From: Ilumatobacteraceae bacterium
GTDB taxonomy: Bacteria; Actinomycetota; Acidimicrobiia; Acidimicrobiales; Ilumatobacteraceae
Reading direction: 5' to 3'
DNA: 17,173 bases
NCBI GenBank assembly: GCA_019090765.1
Contig: JAHRVJ010000017.1
Location: 1-17,173 of the forward strand
A model generated the notes under the pieces. That model was not told the origin of the DNA. It was given only the letters and a program-made list of their open reading frames with translations, and made no database searches. The translations under genes and the position numbers were made by a program. Shown here in pieces: positions 1-6,252 of this stretch (its first letter is position 1; the number at the start of each line of letters is the position of its first letter).

Positions 1-491
1 ATGAACAGTGGGTTGTAGCTACGCGCTGGTGTTTCAGCTACGCGCTGGGCGGCGGCGAGCGCGAACTGGTTCGAGGCACCTCTGACGAAAGTCTCGAAGG
101 TGTATCTGGGGTTCAAGCCCGCGTCACTGACCAGATTCCGGCTGAGGGTTGCTGAATCTTGTACTGGATCAGCAGTTGAACTAGCGACGGGTGCGACTGA
201 GTTGGGCGTGATCTGTTCGGGATCTGCTTCAACGTAGGCATCAGTAGCTTTGACATCGATCTCAACTCGGCGGTGGCCTTCGTTTGACTCCTGCAATGCT
301 TCGGTAACAAGGGGCAGGTAGCGCGTCAGAATACGGTCACGAACATAGGCACTCGGTGCTAACAGCCGAAGTGTGTCGGTGTCAGATTGCAGAGGGGTGA
401 CGTCTTGGAAAGTCGAGAACCAGACGGATTCAGCGAGTTGTGAACGCAGTGACAGAGTCACCTGTGTCCACACGTCATCGCTGTCAGTCAC
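1..491 (-). CDS. dnaA: Chromosomal replication initiator DnaA (5' part, cut by window edge)
   Basis: DnaA binds DnaA boxes at oriC and melts the origin for replication. The visible 163 codons start at GTG (491-489) with a GGGAGA ribosome site six bases upstream. Residues 1 to about 80 match domain I (W8, W24, LRLLAPSAYVRDRI). A poorly conserved linker runs from about 81 to 123. LNPRYTFETF (about 126-135) and ARSYNPLF open the AAA+ domain just before the window ends, so Walker A is not visible. It is divergent from rpmH across the 492-802 spacer, the usual actinobacterial arrangement. A 13-base direct repeat lies at 17-29 and 36-48 inside the gene. Identity is secure from the AAA+ entry motif and synteny; the start is well supported. 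Confidence 0.95.
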   Translation of the reverse strand, partial: MTDSDDVWTQVTLSLRSQLAESVWFSTFQDVTPLQSDTDTLRLLAPSAYVRDRILTRYLPLVTEALQESNEGHRRVEIDVKATDAYVEADPEQITPNSVAPVASSTADPVQDSATLSRNLVSDAGLNPRYTFETFVRGASNQFALAAAQRVAETPARSYNPLF

Positions 492-529
492 AACATCTCC
501 CAATCATTAACAGTTGGTATTCCACACGG

Positions 530-550
530 TTGTCCACACGATGTGGACAT
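530..550. promoter_or_regulatory. Pair of DnaA boxes in inverted orientation
   Basis: TTGTCCACA at 530-538 (plus strand) is a perfect actinobacterial-type DnaA box. TGTGGACAT at 542-550 is the reverse complement of ATGTCCACA, one mismatch from consensus. The two face each other across CGA, forming an 8-base-arm palindrome about 40 bases upstream of the dnaA start. This suits DnaA autoregulation or origin function. Confidence 0.75.
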
Positions 551-584
551 GTCACGGAATCCCAAGGCCGAAAGAACATAGCAG

Positions 585-597
585 GTTCATATTGAAC
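585..597. repeat. Short palindrome upstream of dnaA
   Basis: GTTCATATTGAAC has perfect 5-base arms around TAT. It lies about 95 bases upstream of the dnaA start and could be an operator. Nothing else supports a function. Confidence 0.35.
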
Positions 598-683
598 GGG
601 GAAATCCAGAAAAAGTAGGCCACACGCTGGGGGTTTGTAGAAGCAACTAGCCTGTGGGCAACTTACACTGATGTGGTTTATCC

Positions 684-709
684 ATGGTGGTTGGGAGTAG
701 TACCACCAT
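684..709 (+). repeat. Hairpin in the dnaA-rpmH spacer
   Basis: ATGGTGGT (684-691) pairs perfectly with ACCACCAT (702-709) across a 10-base loop. No T-run follows, so it is not a typical terminator. Confidence 0.45.
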
Positions 710-730
710 TGCCGTAGCATTGTTGAGTCA

Positions 731-770
731 GTACGTGGTAGTGCCCGTGGGGGCACAGCAAGTCACGTAC
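731..770 (+). repeat. Nested inverted repeat upstream of rpmH
   Basis: Outer arms GTACGTG (731-737) and CACGTAC (764-770) enclose inner arms GTGCCC (741-746) and GGGCAC (751-756) around a GTGG loop. The element ends 32 bases before the rpmH start, so it may lie in the rpmH leader RNA or be a DNA binding site. No poly-T follows. Confidence 0.5.
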
Positions 771-802
771 CTGAATATTTCTCAGCAACGTCCGGAGAAC
801 TC

Positions 803-937
803 GTGAAGCGTACATACCAACCCAACAACCGCCGCCGAGCACGCAAGCACGGCTTTCGCGCTCGGATGAGCACTCGCGCTGGTCGCGCCGTGCTTAAGTC
901 CCGTCGCTCCAAGGGCCGGGCTCGACTCTCCGCTTGA
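803..937 (+). CDS. rpmH: 50S ribosomal protein L34
   Basis: L34 is a small, very basic protein of the large ribosomal subunit. The 44-residue product begins MKRTYQPNNRRRARKHGF and continues with the conserved RMSTRAGRAVL segment and a basic tail, the full length for the family. It starts at GTG 803 with GGAGA at 793-797, spaced five bases. Its TGA stop overlaps the TTG start of rnpA within TTGA (934-937), so the two are probably translationally coupled. It is the first gene of the plus-strand run and probably sets the expression level of rnpA and yidD. Identity is certain. Confidence 0.97.
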   Translation: MKRTYQPNNRRRARKHGFRARMSTRAGRAVLKSRRSKGRARLSA

Positions 938-1269
938 TCGACCGGATTCGCGAACGCGACTCATTCGTGCGCCTACGGCGCCAGGGTGTCCGTGTGCGGA
1001 TCGATCCGCTCTGGTGCTCGTCTGTCCTCGACCCCAACGTATACCCACCCAGGGTGGCCTTCGCAATCGGCCGCGCCGTGGGTTCTGCGGTGACGCGCAA
1101 CCGATTACGACGACAACTGCGGGCGTTGCTGGCGCGTTTCGACGTCCCCCCCGGTCTCTATCTGATCGGCGTCACACCACGTGCATGCGAACTGACGTTC
1201 GACGAACTCGAATCCGTGTTAGCGAAACTGCTGAGCTCGAGTGCACACAGGGCTGCGCGGAGCACATGA
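934..1269 (+). CDS. rnpA: Ribonuclease P protein component
   Basis: RnpA is the protein subunit of RNase P, which matures tRNA 5' ends together with the catalytic RNA. The product is 111 residues, usual for the family. It carries the RNA-binding RNR motif AVTRNRLRRQLR at about 52-63, preceded by the typical RVAFAIGRAVG strand. The start is TTG at 934, overlapping the rpmH stop; the first residues (IDRIRERDSFVRLRRQG) match the usual N-terminus, so no earlier start is needed. The stop overlaps the yidD start in ATGA (1266-1269). Identity is secure. Confidence 0.95.
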   Translation: MIDRIRERDSFVRLRRQGVRVRIDPLWCSSVLDPNVYPPRVAFAIGRAVGSAVTRNRLRRQLRALLARFDVPPGLYLIGVTPRACELTFDELESVLAKLLSSSAHRAARST

Positions 1270-1520
1270 CTTGGATGCAACGTAAGGCACTTTCGCTGAT
1301 CAATACTTACCAGCGGGCTTTTGCCGGCCGCCCATCGCCATGTCGGTTCTATCCGTCATGTTCAATGTACGCGCACGATGCATTTTCAGTTCACGGCACG
1401 CGGCGCGGCTCATGGCTCACTTTTCGTCGACTCCTCCGTTGCCGTCCACTCGGACCATCGGGATACGACCCTATTCCGGAGCCCAACTTCACTCCGCACG
1501 CTGTTCAGAAAGACTGCTGA
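1266..1520 (+). CDS. yidD: Membrane protein insertion efficiency factor YidD
   Basis: YidD is a small, membrane-associated basic protein that helps membrane protein insertion and is nearly always encoded between rnpA and yidC. The 84-residue product has the family signature CRFYPSCSMYAHDAF (26-40) and RRLLRCRPLGPSGYDPIP (54-71), with conserved cysteines 26, 32 and 59. The start is the ATG at 1266 inside the ATGA overlap with rnpA; a longer reading frame from 1014 is only the open extension upstream. The stop is three bases before the yidC ATG. Confidence 0.95.
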   Translation: MTWMQRKALSLINTYQRAFAGRPSPCRFYPSCSMYAHDAFSVHGTRRGSWLTFRRLLRCRPLGPSGYDPIPEPNFTPHAVQKDC

Positions 1521-1523
1521 TCA

Positions 1524-2660
1524 ATGTTTGAGATCCCGGCCGCATTACTTTCTTGGTTCTATGGCCTAACCAACGGCTACACCACCGCGATTGCACTTAT
1601 CGCAGTCGTGGTTATGGCGATTACTACCCCGCTGACATTGAAGAGCACCAAGGGGATGCTCGAAATGCAGAGGCTTGCGCCGGAGATGCGCAAGCTGCAA
1701 AACGAGTATCGCAACGATCGGGCGAAGCTCAACGAAGAAATGATGAAGCTCTATCAGGAGCACAAGGTCAACCCAATGGCCTCTTGTCTCCCGATTGTTG
1801 CCCAGATGCCTGTGTTCCTGATCATGTTCAGAGTGTTGCGCGGCCTCACTTATGCGCCTCGCGGCTCGGCAAAACCTGTTGCACAGGCGGTTTGGGGGGC
1901 GTTCGATAACGCCGAACAGGCTGCGGACCCGGGATTTATCCCCCGTTACCTCTCCGTTGATTCCGATCTCTACCTGTCACTGTTTGGCGAGCACTCAATG
2001 CCCTCGCTTGGGCTCGATCTATCGTTGTCTGCGGCCGAGGCGGTCGGTGAGAGTTTCGGAACCGGGTTGCCGTATGTACTGCTCGTTGTGTTCCTTGGTG
2101 GGTTGTATTTCTTGCAGCAGCGCATGGTGGCTGCTCGTGCCGCGGTAAGCCCCACGATGTCGGCCAGCCAGCAGAAGCTGATGCAGTACCTGCCGGTCTT
2201 CTTCGCAATCTTCCAGATATTCTTCCTGTCAGCGCTCGTCGTCTACTACATCTTCCAGACCTTGCTCAGGATCGTGCAGCAGCTCTACATCACCAAGGCC
2301 TTCTACGGTCACGACGAAGCACTGGGTCGCCAAGCGCAGCGTGCAGGTGCTGCTGCGCGTGAGGAAGCGGGAAAGAACGGCGAATCGGGTGGCTTCTTGG
2401 CCCAAGCACGGCGCGAGATGGGGGGCGGCAAGGGTGACAGCAAAGCCGAACCCAAGAGCCGCAAGGAAAAGTCCGGCGACGATAAGAATGGCTCCGATAG
2501 CCCTCGACGCGAGATCTCCAGCAAACGGGTTACTCCCCCAAAGAATCGACCAACGCCGTCATCTGGTGCCAAAGGCCGGCCAACTCCGTCGCGTAAGCAA
2601 GCAAAGTCAAAGAAGTCGGACAAGTCTGCTCGACCGAAATCGTCCAAGAAGAAATCATGA
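1524..2660 (+). CDS. yidC: Membrane protein insertase YidC/Oxa1 family
   Basis: YidC inserts and folds inner-membrane proteins, with or without SecYEG. The 378-residue product has likely membrane segments at about 17-37, 88-106, 182-199 and 223-247. The cytoplasmic hairpin EMQRLAPEMRKLQNEYRNDR and NPMASCLPIVAQMPVF are typical. About 75 residues between the second and third segments are predicted extracytoplasmic. Residues 265-378 form a soluble tail rich in Lys, Ser, Arg and Pro, likely binding ribosomes or nucleic acid as basic YidC tails do. The groove position where many Gram-positive YidC proteins carry arginine appears to be M31. No signal peptide or large periplasmic domain is present, as expected for the short YidC type. 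Confidence 0.94.
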   Translation: MFEIPAALLSWFYGLTNGYTTAIALIAVVVMAITTPLTLKSTKGMLEMQRLAPEMRKLQNEYRNDRAKLNEEMMKLYQEHKVNPMASCLPIVAQMPVFLIMFRVLRGLTYAPRGSAKPVAQAVWGAFDNAEQAADPGFIPRYLSVDSDLYLSLFGEHSMPSLGLDLSLSAAEAVGESFGTGLPYVLLVVFLGGLYFLQQRMVAARAAVSPTMSASQQKLMQYLPVFFAIFQIFFLSALVVYYIFQTLLRIVQQLYITKAFYGHDEALGRQAQRAGAAAREEAGKNGESGGFLAQARREMGGGKGDSKAEPKSRKEKSGDDKNGSDSPRREISSKRVTPPKNRPTPSSGAKGRPTPSRKQAKSKKSDKSARPKSSKKKS

Positions 2661-2733
2661 TCACGCGCAACGCGCGCTGACTTGTGTGCCACCCATGATT
2701 CGGTGGCCTTCCTAATCAGAAAGAGAAAAATCA
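2661..2733 (+). repeat. yidC-jag spacer with small hairpin
   Basis: GCCACC (2688-2693) pairs with GGTGGC (2702-2707) around an 8-base loop in the 73-base spacer. No T-run follows, so read-through into jag is likely. It may be a weak attenuator or an RNA-processing site. Confidence 0.35.
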
Positions 2734-3582
2734 ATGGAGTGGGTAGAAACCACCGCAAAGACCATCGAGGCGGCCCGCGAGGCGGCCCTCGACCAGTTGG
2801 GCGTAGGCGCTGATGAGGCTGAGTTTGAAGTCGTCGAAGAACCTCGACCAGGGTTGTTCGGCCGTGTTCGCGGCGAAGCCCGTGTTCGTGCTCGGGTGAA
2901 GCCGGCACAGGTGCGTGAGAAGCAAGACCGCCGCCGCCGAAATAAGTCTGACAAGTCATCGAAATCAGGGTCTCCTCGAAATTCTTCGGCGAAGTCTGGT
3001 AACAAGGGCAGTGATTCGAAAGAGAAGTCGTCGTCGAATCGTGGCGGCAATCGCGGTAGAACATCGAATACCGATAACAAGAGAGGTCAGAATATGGGTA
3101 GTGACGATCGACCAGAGTCGACAGTAACTCCGCAGGAAGTTGGTGACGCCGCGGTCAAGTTTATGGACGGGCTCACGGAGGCATTCGGTGCGTCCGGCTC
3201 ATCGAGTCTCTCTGTCGACGAGCTGCAGCTAGAAGTCAATGTCAGCGGCGACGAGTTGGGCCTGCTTGTCGGTCCTGGCGGCCGCACGCTGAACGCTATT
3301 CAAGATCTTGCTCGGGTGGCCGCTCAGCGCCGCCTCGGCGATCACGACACGCGGCTACGGATCGACGTTGCTGGGTATCGCGGTCGTCGCGAGGAAGCAC
3401 TCGGAAAGTTTGCTCGCGGGGTAGCCGATGAAGTTCGTTCGTCAGGTGAAGCCCGGTCGCTCGAGCCAATGAACTCCGCTGACCGTAAGGTCGTTCATGA
3501 CGTGCTCAACGAGCAAGACGGTGTGGGTAGTCGATCTGAGGGTGAAGACCCGAATCGTAGGATCATCATCGAACCCAGCTGA
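2734..3582 (+). CDS. jag: Jag/KhpB RNA-binding protein (Jag_N, KH, R3H)
   Basis: Jag (KhpB) is a single-stranded RNA-binding protein linked to cell elongation and division and normally encoded after yidC. Of 282 residues, 1 to about 55 form the Jag_N domain (EWVETTAKTIEAAREAAL, EEPRPGLFGRVRG). Residues 56-130 are a highly basic Lys/Ser/Arg/Asn linker. The KH domain at about 140-212 has its GxxG loop as LVGPGGRTLNAIQ (178-190). The R3H domain follows at about 218-282 with R251 and H255 in RKVVH. The linker composition resembles the YidC tail encoded just before it. The start is ATG 2734. Confidence 0.93.
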   Translation: MEWVETTAKTIEAAREAALDQLGVGADEAEFEVVEEPRPGLFGRVRGEARVRARVKPAQVREKQDRRRRNKSDKSSKSGSPRNSSAKSGNKGSDSKEKSSSNRGGNRGRTSNTDNKRGQNMGSDDRPESTVTPQEVGDAAVKFMDGLTEAFGASGSSSLSVDELQLEVNVSGDELGLLVGPGGRTLNAIQDLARVAAQRRLGDHDTRLRIDVAGYRGRREEALGKFARGVADEVRSSGEARSLEPMNSADRKVVHDVLNEQDGVGSRSEGEDPNRRIIIEPS

Positions 3583-3607
3583 CTTCGGCGAATATGCTGG
3601 TCCAATT

Positions 3608-4165
3608 ATGGGATCAGAACAACTGAGTGAATTACACGAGGCGCTGGGTGAATCCCAGCGCCTCGGCTTTTTTGGAGACCGGCCAATATCTGAAGTGATC
3701 GAACATGCCACCAGCTTTGCTCGCGCGCTGGACGGTCTTGAGCGTTCTGACGGTCTTCCGGTTGAAGTTGTGGATCTAGGCTCAGGCGGAGGTATCCCCG
3801 GGCTAGTAATTGCTTACATGCGGCCTGACTTCGACGTGACGCTGATCGATCGTAGGACGAAGCGCACCGACTTCTTGCACCGAGTCGTGATGCGACTCGG
3901 TTGGTCGGAGCGAATCACAATACTCTCCCAAGACGTGAGCGTACTTGTCGCATCTGACCCCAGACGGTTTGATGCCGTAGTTGCGAGGGGGTTTGGCCCA
4001 CCGGCGGAGACGCTAGAAGTTGCCTCTGAGTTGGTTCGTGCTGGAGGACGTGCGGTAATCAGCGAGCCACCAGCCGGGGACCGATGGTCTTCTGAAATGC
4101 TTACGACACTTGGCTTTGATCGCCTTTCAATGACTGACCGAGTGGTCTGCTTCGAGCGAGTGTGA
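3608..4165 (+). CDS. rsmG: 16S rRNA (guanine-N7) methyltransferase RsmG (GidB)
   Basis: RsmG methylates G527 (E. coli numbering) of 16S rRNA using S-adenosylmethionine. The product is 185 residues from ATG 3608. The AdoMet motif is VEVVDLGSGGGIPGLVIA (52-69), followed by an acidic strand end at VTLIDRR and the DAVVARGF strand. Opening residues AL-GESQRLGFFGDRPISEVIEHA fit the family N-terminus. An in-frame extension upstream to 3497 would overlap jag and is unlikely. No clear ribosome site precedes 3608. Codons 10-22 coincide with a strong terminator-like hairpin (3637-3673). It sits between jag and parA in the standard order. Confidence 0.9.
   Translation: MGSEQLSELHEALGESQRLGFFGDRPISEVIEHATSFARALDGLERSDGLPVEVVDLGSGGGIPGLVIAYMRPDFDVTLIDRRTKRTDFLHRVVMRLGWSERITILSQDVSVLVASDPRRFDAVVARGFGPPAETLEVASELVRAGGRAVISEPPAGDRWSSEMLTTLGFDRLSMTDRVVCFERV
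3637..3673 (+). terminator. Intrinsic terminator-like hairpin inside rsmG
   Basis: CGAGGCGCTGGG (3637-3648) pairs perfectly with CCCAGCGCCTCG (3654-3665) around the loop TGAAT. GC and six Ts (3668-3673) follow. A 12-base GC-rich stem plus T-run is the classic Rho-independent form. It lies 29 to 65 bases into the rsmG coding region. It could end the rpmH-jag transcript or act as an attenuator, with ribosomes on rsmG melting the stem. Confidence 0.7.
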
Positions 4166-4294
4166 CCCGATCTGCATGGTCGGCGACTTGTTTCACGTGA
4201 AACATGGTCGGAAATGCTTGTAACCGGAAGTGTCATCAGGCAGAGTGTGGTTGATCACGCGCCATAGTGCGCCTTCCTATCACTGGAGAGATTT
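4166..4294 (+). other. rsmG-parA spacer containing parS
   Basis: The spacer holds a perfect parS (4189-4204) flanked by CATGGTCGG repeats. A TGGAGAG ribosome site (4284-4290) precedes the parA GTG start. No convincing promoter was found. Confidence 0.5.
4189..4204. promoter_or_regulatory. parS: parS centromere site
   Basis: TGTTTCACGTGAAACA is an exact match to the 16-base palindromic parS consensus bound by ParB near bacterial origins. It sits 90 bases upstream of parA. ParB bound here nucleates spreading and loads SMC, and may also regulate parAB. CATGGTCGG occurs on both sides (4175-4183 and 4203-4211). Confidence 0.95.
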
Positions 4295-5131
4295 GTGGCG
4301 GACACTGACGCCCCTTCTACAACCACAACACCTGAGCAAGCGCCCGAAGATCGTGATAAACGCCCGCTTCCGCGAGTGATTGCCTTGGCTAATCAGAAGG
4401 GAGGCGTCGGTAAGACGACTACAACAGTCAATATCGGTGCCGCCCTTGCGGAGATGGGGCTCAGAACGCTGATCATCGACTTGGACCCGCAAGGGAATGC
4501 ATCAACGGGCTTAGGCATCGAGAATCGAGGCCTTGAACACTCGATGTATCACGTCATGTTGCACGATGAACCGCTTGAAAATGTGGTTGAGCCGACTGAC
4601 GTCAAGAACCTATTCGTCGCTCCGGCGTCACTTGATTTGGCTGGAGCAGAAATCGAACTGGTGCCAGCCTTCAGTCGCGAACAGCGATTGAAGAATGCCA
4701 TCAACGCCGTTCTCGGTGATTACGACTATGTCCTGATCGATTGCCCACCATCACTTGGCCTTCTCACAGTAAACGGCCTAGCGGCCGCGAGCGAAGTGAT
4801 GGTTCCAATCCAATGCGAGTACTACGCGTTGGAGGGGCTTGGCCAACTCCTTCGCAATGTTGATCTCGTCAAACGAAATCTCAATCCAACACTAGCTGTG
4901 AGCACGATCCTCTGTGTGATGTACGACGCTCGAACTAAGTTGTCTGGTCAGGTGGTCGACGAGGTACGCGAGCATTTCGGTGACAAGGTGCTCAGGTCAG
5001 TGATCCCAAGAACGGTCAGGCTGTCTGAAGCACCGTCATATGGTCAGCCGATCACCACATACGACACAAAATCTCGCGGAGCGCTTGCTTATCGAGATGC
5101 GGCCAAGGAGGTTCATGATGGCGCGATCTAG
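4295..5131 (+). CDS. parA: Chromosome partitioning ATPase ParA (Soj)
   Basis: ParA is a Walker-type ATPase that binds nucleoid DNA when ATP-bound and drives ParB-parS segregation. The 278-residue product has a Pro/Thr/Asp-rich N-terminal extension (1-26). Next come the deviant Walker A motif KGGVGKTT (35-42, with signature lysine K35), a TLIIDLDPQGN switch (about 59-69) and Walker B-like DYVLIDCPPSLGLLTVN. The tail ITTYDTKSRGALAYRDAAKEV is typical of chromosomal ParA. The start is GTG 4295 with TGGAGAG just upstream. The stop overlaps the start of parB by 14 bases, indicating coupled translation. Confidence 0.96.
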   Translation: MADTDAPSTTTTPEQAPEDRDKRPLPRVIALANQKGGVGKTTTTVNIGAALAEMGLRTLIIDLDPQGNASTGLGIENRGLEHSMYHVMLHDEPLENVVEPTDVKNLFVAPASLDLAGAEIELVPAFSREQRLKNAINAVLGDYDYVLIDCPPSLGLLTVNGLAAASEVMVPIQCEYYALEGLGQLLRNVDLVKRNLNPTLAVSTILCVMYDARTKLSGQVVDEVREHFGDKVLRSVIPRTVRLSEAPSYGQPITTYDTKSRGALAYRDAAKEVHDGAI

Positions 5132-6059
5132 TGGTCTTGGAAAAGGACTGAGTTCGATTATTCCACCGATGGGTGTCGCAGAAGCTGATGGTGAAGGAAC
5201 AGATAACTCCGCTGTTCTGGCTGATATTCCGGTCACGTCGGTATCACCTAACCCGAATCAGCCACGTGTCCATTTCGACGAGGAGAGCCTTGTCGAACTA
5301 TCCGCATCGATTGCTGAGATGGGAGTGCTCCAGCCAATTCTGGTACGCCAGCTCGATGGTGGCGACTATCAGTTGGTGGCTGGCGAACGCCGTTGGCGCG
5401 CCGCGCAGCGTGCTGGGCTGACCATAATCCCAGCCATTGTCAGGGTCACTGACGATGTCAGTTCAGTCGAGCAGGCGCTGGTAGAGAACCTGCATCGTCA
5501 AGACCTCACTCCGTTGGAGGAAGCAGCTGCGTTTCAGCAACTTATCGAGGACTTCAAGTTAACTCACGATCAGCTTTCTGATCGGATTGGTAAAAGCCGA
5601 TCCGCGATCACCAACAGCATTCGGCTCTTGGGACTTCCGCCGACGGTGCAACGTTTGCTAGCAGACGGTCAACTTACAGCTGGACACGCGAGAGCACTGC
5701 TGGGCACCCCTGACCGCGCGAGGCAAGAGCAACTTGCCCGAGCTGCTGTCGATGAGGGTTGGTCGGTGAGAATGATGGAGGACGCGGTTCGCGGTAAACC
5801 ATCATCTGGCACAGACTCCGATGGATCTGATCCTGATGGCTCAAGCGATGACAAATCAGATGGCGACCAAATCGACGGTGCGGGCCTAGTCCCTGAGACG
5901 AAGCTTCGTCCACCTGGACTGTTGGAACTTGAAAGCTTGCTTGCTGAGCACCTCGAGACGCGCGTGAAGGTTCAGATGGGGGCCAAGAAGGGCCGCGTAG
6001 CTATTGAATTCGCTGACCTAGAGGATCTCGAACGGATCTACCGGAAGATGGCTGGCTAG
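5118..6059 (+). CDS. parB: Chromosome partitioning protein ParB (Spo0J), CTPase
   Basis: ParB binds parS, hydrolyses CTP and slides as a clamp around DNA. The 313-residue product starts SSGLGKGLSSIIPP, the conserved ParA-stimulating N-terminus. The ParB/Srx domain includes NPNQPR (45-50), the CTP-binding GERRWRA (89-95) and ENLHRQDLTPLEEA. The helix-turn-helix has SDRIGKSRSAITNSIRLL. A Ser/Asp/Gly linker precedes the dimerisation tail (LLELESLLAEHLETRVKV to the end). Of tandem ATGs at 5115 and 5118, the second has better spacing to AAGGAGG (5105-5111). An open frame runs upstream to 5040 inside parA but is not needed. Confidence 0.96.
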   Translation: MARSSGLGKGLSSIIPPMGVAEADGEGTDNSAVLADIPVTSVSPNPNQPRVHFDEESLVELSASIAEMGVLQPILVRQLDGGDYQLVAGERRWRAAQRAGLTIIPAIVRVTDDVSSVEQALVENLHRQDLTPLEEAAAFQQLIEDFKLTHDQLSDRIGKSRSAITNSIRLLGLPPTVQRLLADGQLTAGHARALLGTPDRARQEQLARAAVDEGWSVRMMEDAVRGKPSSGTDSDGSDPDGSSDDKSDGDQIDGAGLVPETKLRPPGLLELESLLAEHLETRVKVQMGAKKGRVAIEFADLEDLERIYRKMAG

Positions 6060-6080
6060 TTCTCACATCAACCTCCTGGA

Positions 6081-6111
6081 GACTCTTAACCTCCCGCTCT
6101 GGATAAGAGTC
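6081..6111. terminator. Possible bidirectional terminator stem
   Basis: GACTCTTA (6081-6088) pairs perfectly with TAAGAGTC (6104-6111) across 15 bases, just after the parB stop. No T-run follows on either strand, so termination is a guess from its position between convergent genes. Confidence 0.4.
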
Positions 6112-6178
6112 AGAGTTGTAGCTGCTGACCACTGTAAGTAACATTGTGTGTCGGATATTCTGTCCCTTCGATGCAATT

Positions 6179-6193
6179 GCCACGTAACGTGGC
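6179..6193. repeat. 15-base palindrome near the end of cwlM
   Basis: GCCACGTAACGTGGC has perfect 7-base arms around one A. It could fold as a hairpin followed by CTTTGG, or bind a dimeric regulator. It lies about 60 bases beyond the cwlM stop. Confidence 0.4.
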
Positions 6194-6230
6194 CTTTGGC
6201 TCAACATCATCTGGAGGGAAACTCACAGAC

Positions 6231-6239
6231 TGTGGACAA
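6231..6239 (-). promoter_or_regulatory. DnaA box outside the dnaA spacer
   Basis: TGTGGACAA is the exact reverse complement of TTGTCCACA. A weaker copy, TGTGGATTG (6244-6252), follows in the same orientation. It lies in the convergent spacer, about 5.7 kb from the dnaA-proximal pair. Confidence 0.55.
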
Positions 6240-6252
6240 CCTTGTGGATTGT

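Larger units (their letters stand above)
492..802. other. dnaA-rpmH intergenic region, origin-like
   Basis: This 311-base gene-free stretch separates divergent dnaA and rpmH. It holds an inverted pair of DnaA boxes (530-550), a weaker box TGTGGGCAA (653-661, one mismatch), a short palindrome (585-597), a hairpin (684-709) and a nested inverted repeat (731-770). No long AT-rich unwinding element is obvious. It could be part of oriC or the dnaA autoregulatory region; in many actinobacteria the main origin lies on the other side of dnaA, outside this window. A weak promoter for rpmH is conceivable (TTGGGA at 691-696, 18 bases, TAGCAT at 715-720). Confidence 0.6.
6060..6252. other. Convergent parB-cwlM spacer
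   Basis: The spacer lies between convergent genes. It contains a long-arm inverted repeat (6081-6111), a 15-base palindrome (6179-6193) and a DnaA box (6231-6239). No gene is evident; short frames here lack any recognisable product. Confidence 0.5.

Noticed and set aside
677..685. Possible DnaA box TTTATCCAT
   Set aside because: It departs from TTATCCACA at several positions and is not reliable alone.
2309..3064. Minus-strand open frame of 251 codons
   Set aside because: It is antisense to the lysine/serine-rich yidC tail and jag linker; the translation has no domain.
3497..3607. Upstream extension of rsmG
   Set aside because: It would overlap jag by 86 bases and adds residues with no family similarity; ATG 3608 gives the expected N-terminus.
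5040..5117. Upstream extension of parB
   Set aside because: It lies inside parA; AAGGAGG at 5105-5111 and the conserved ParB N-terminus place the start at 5118.
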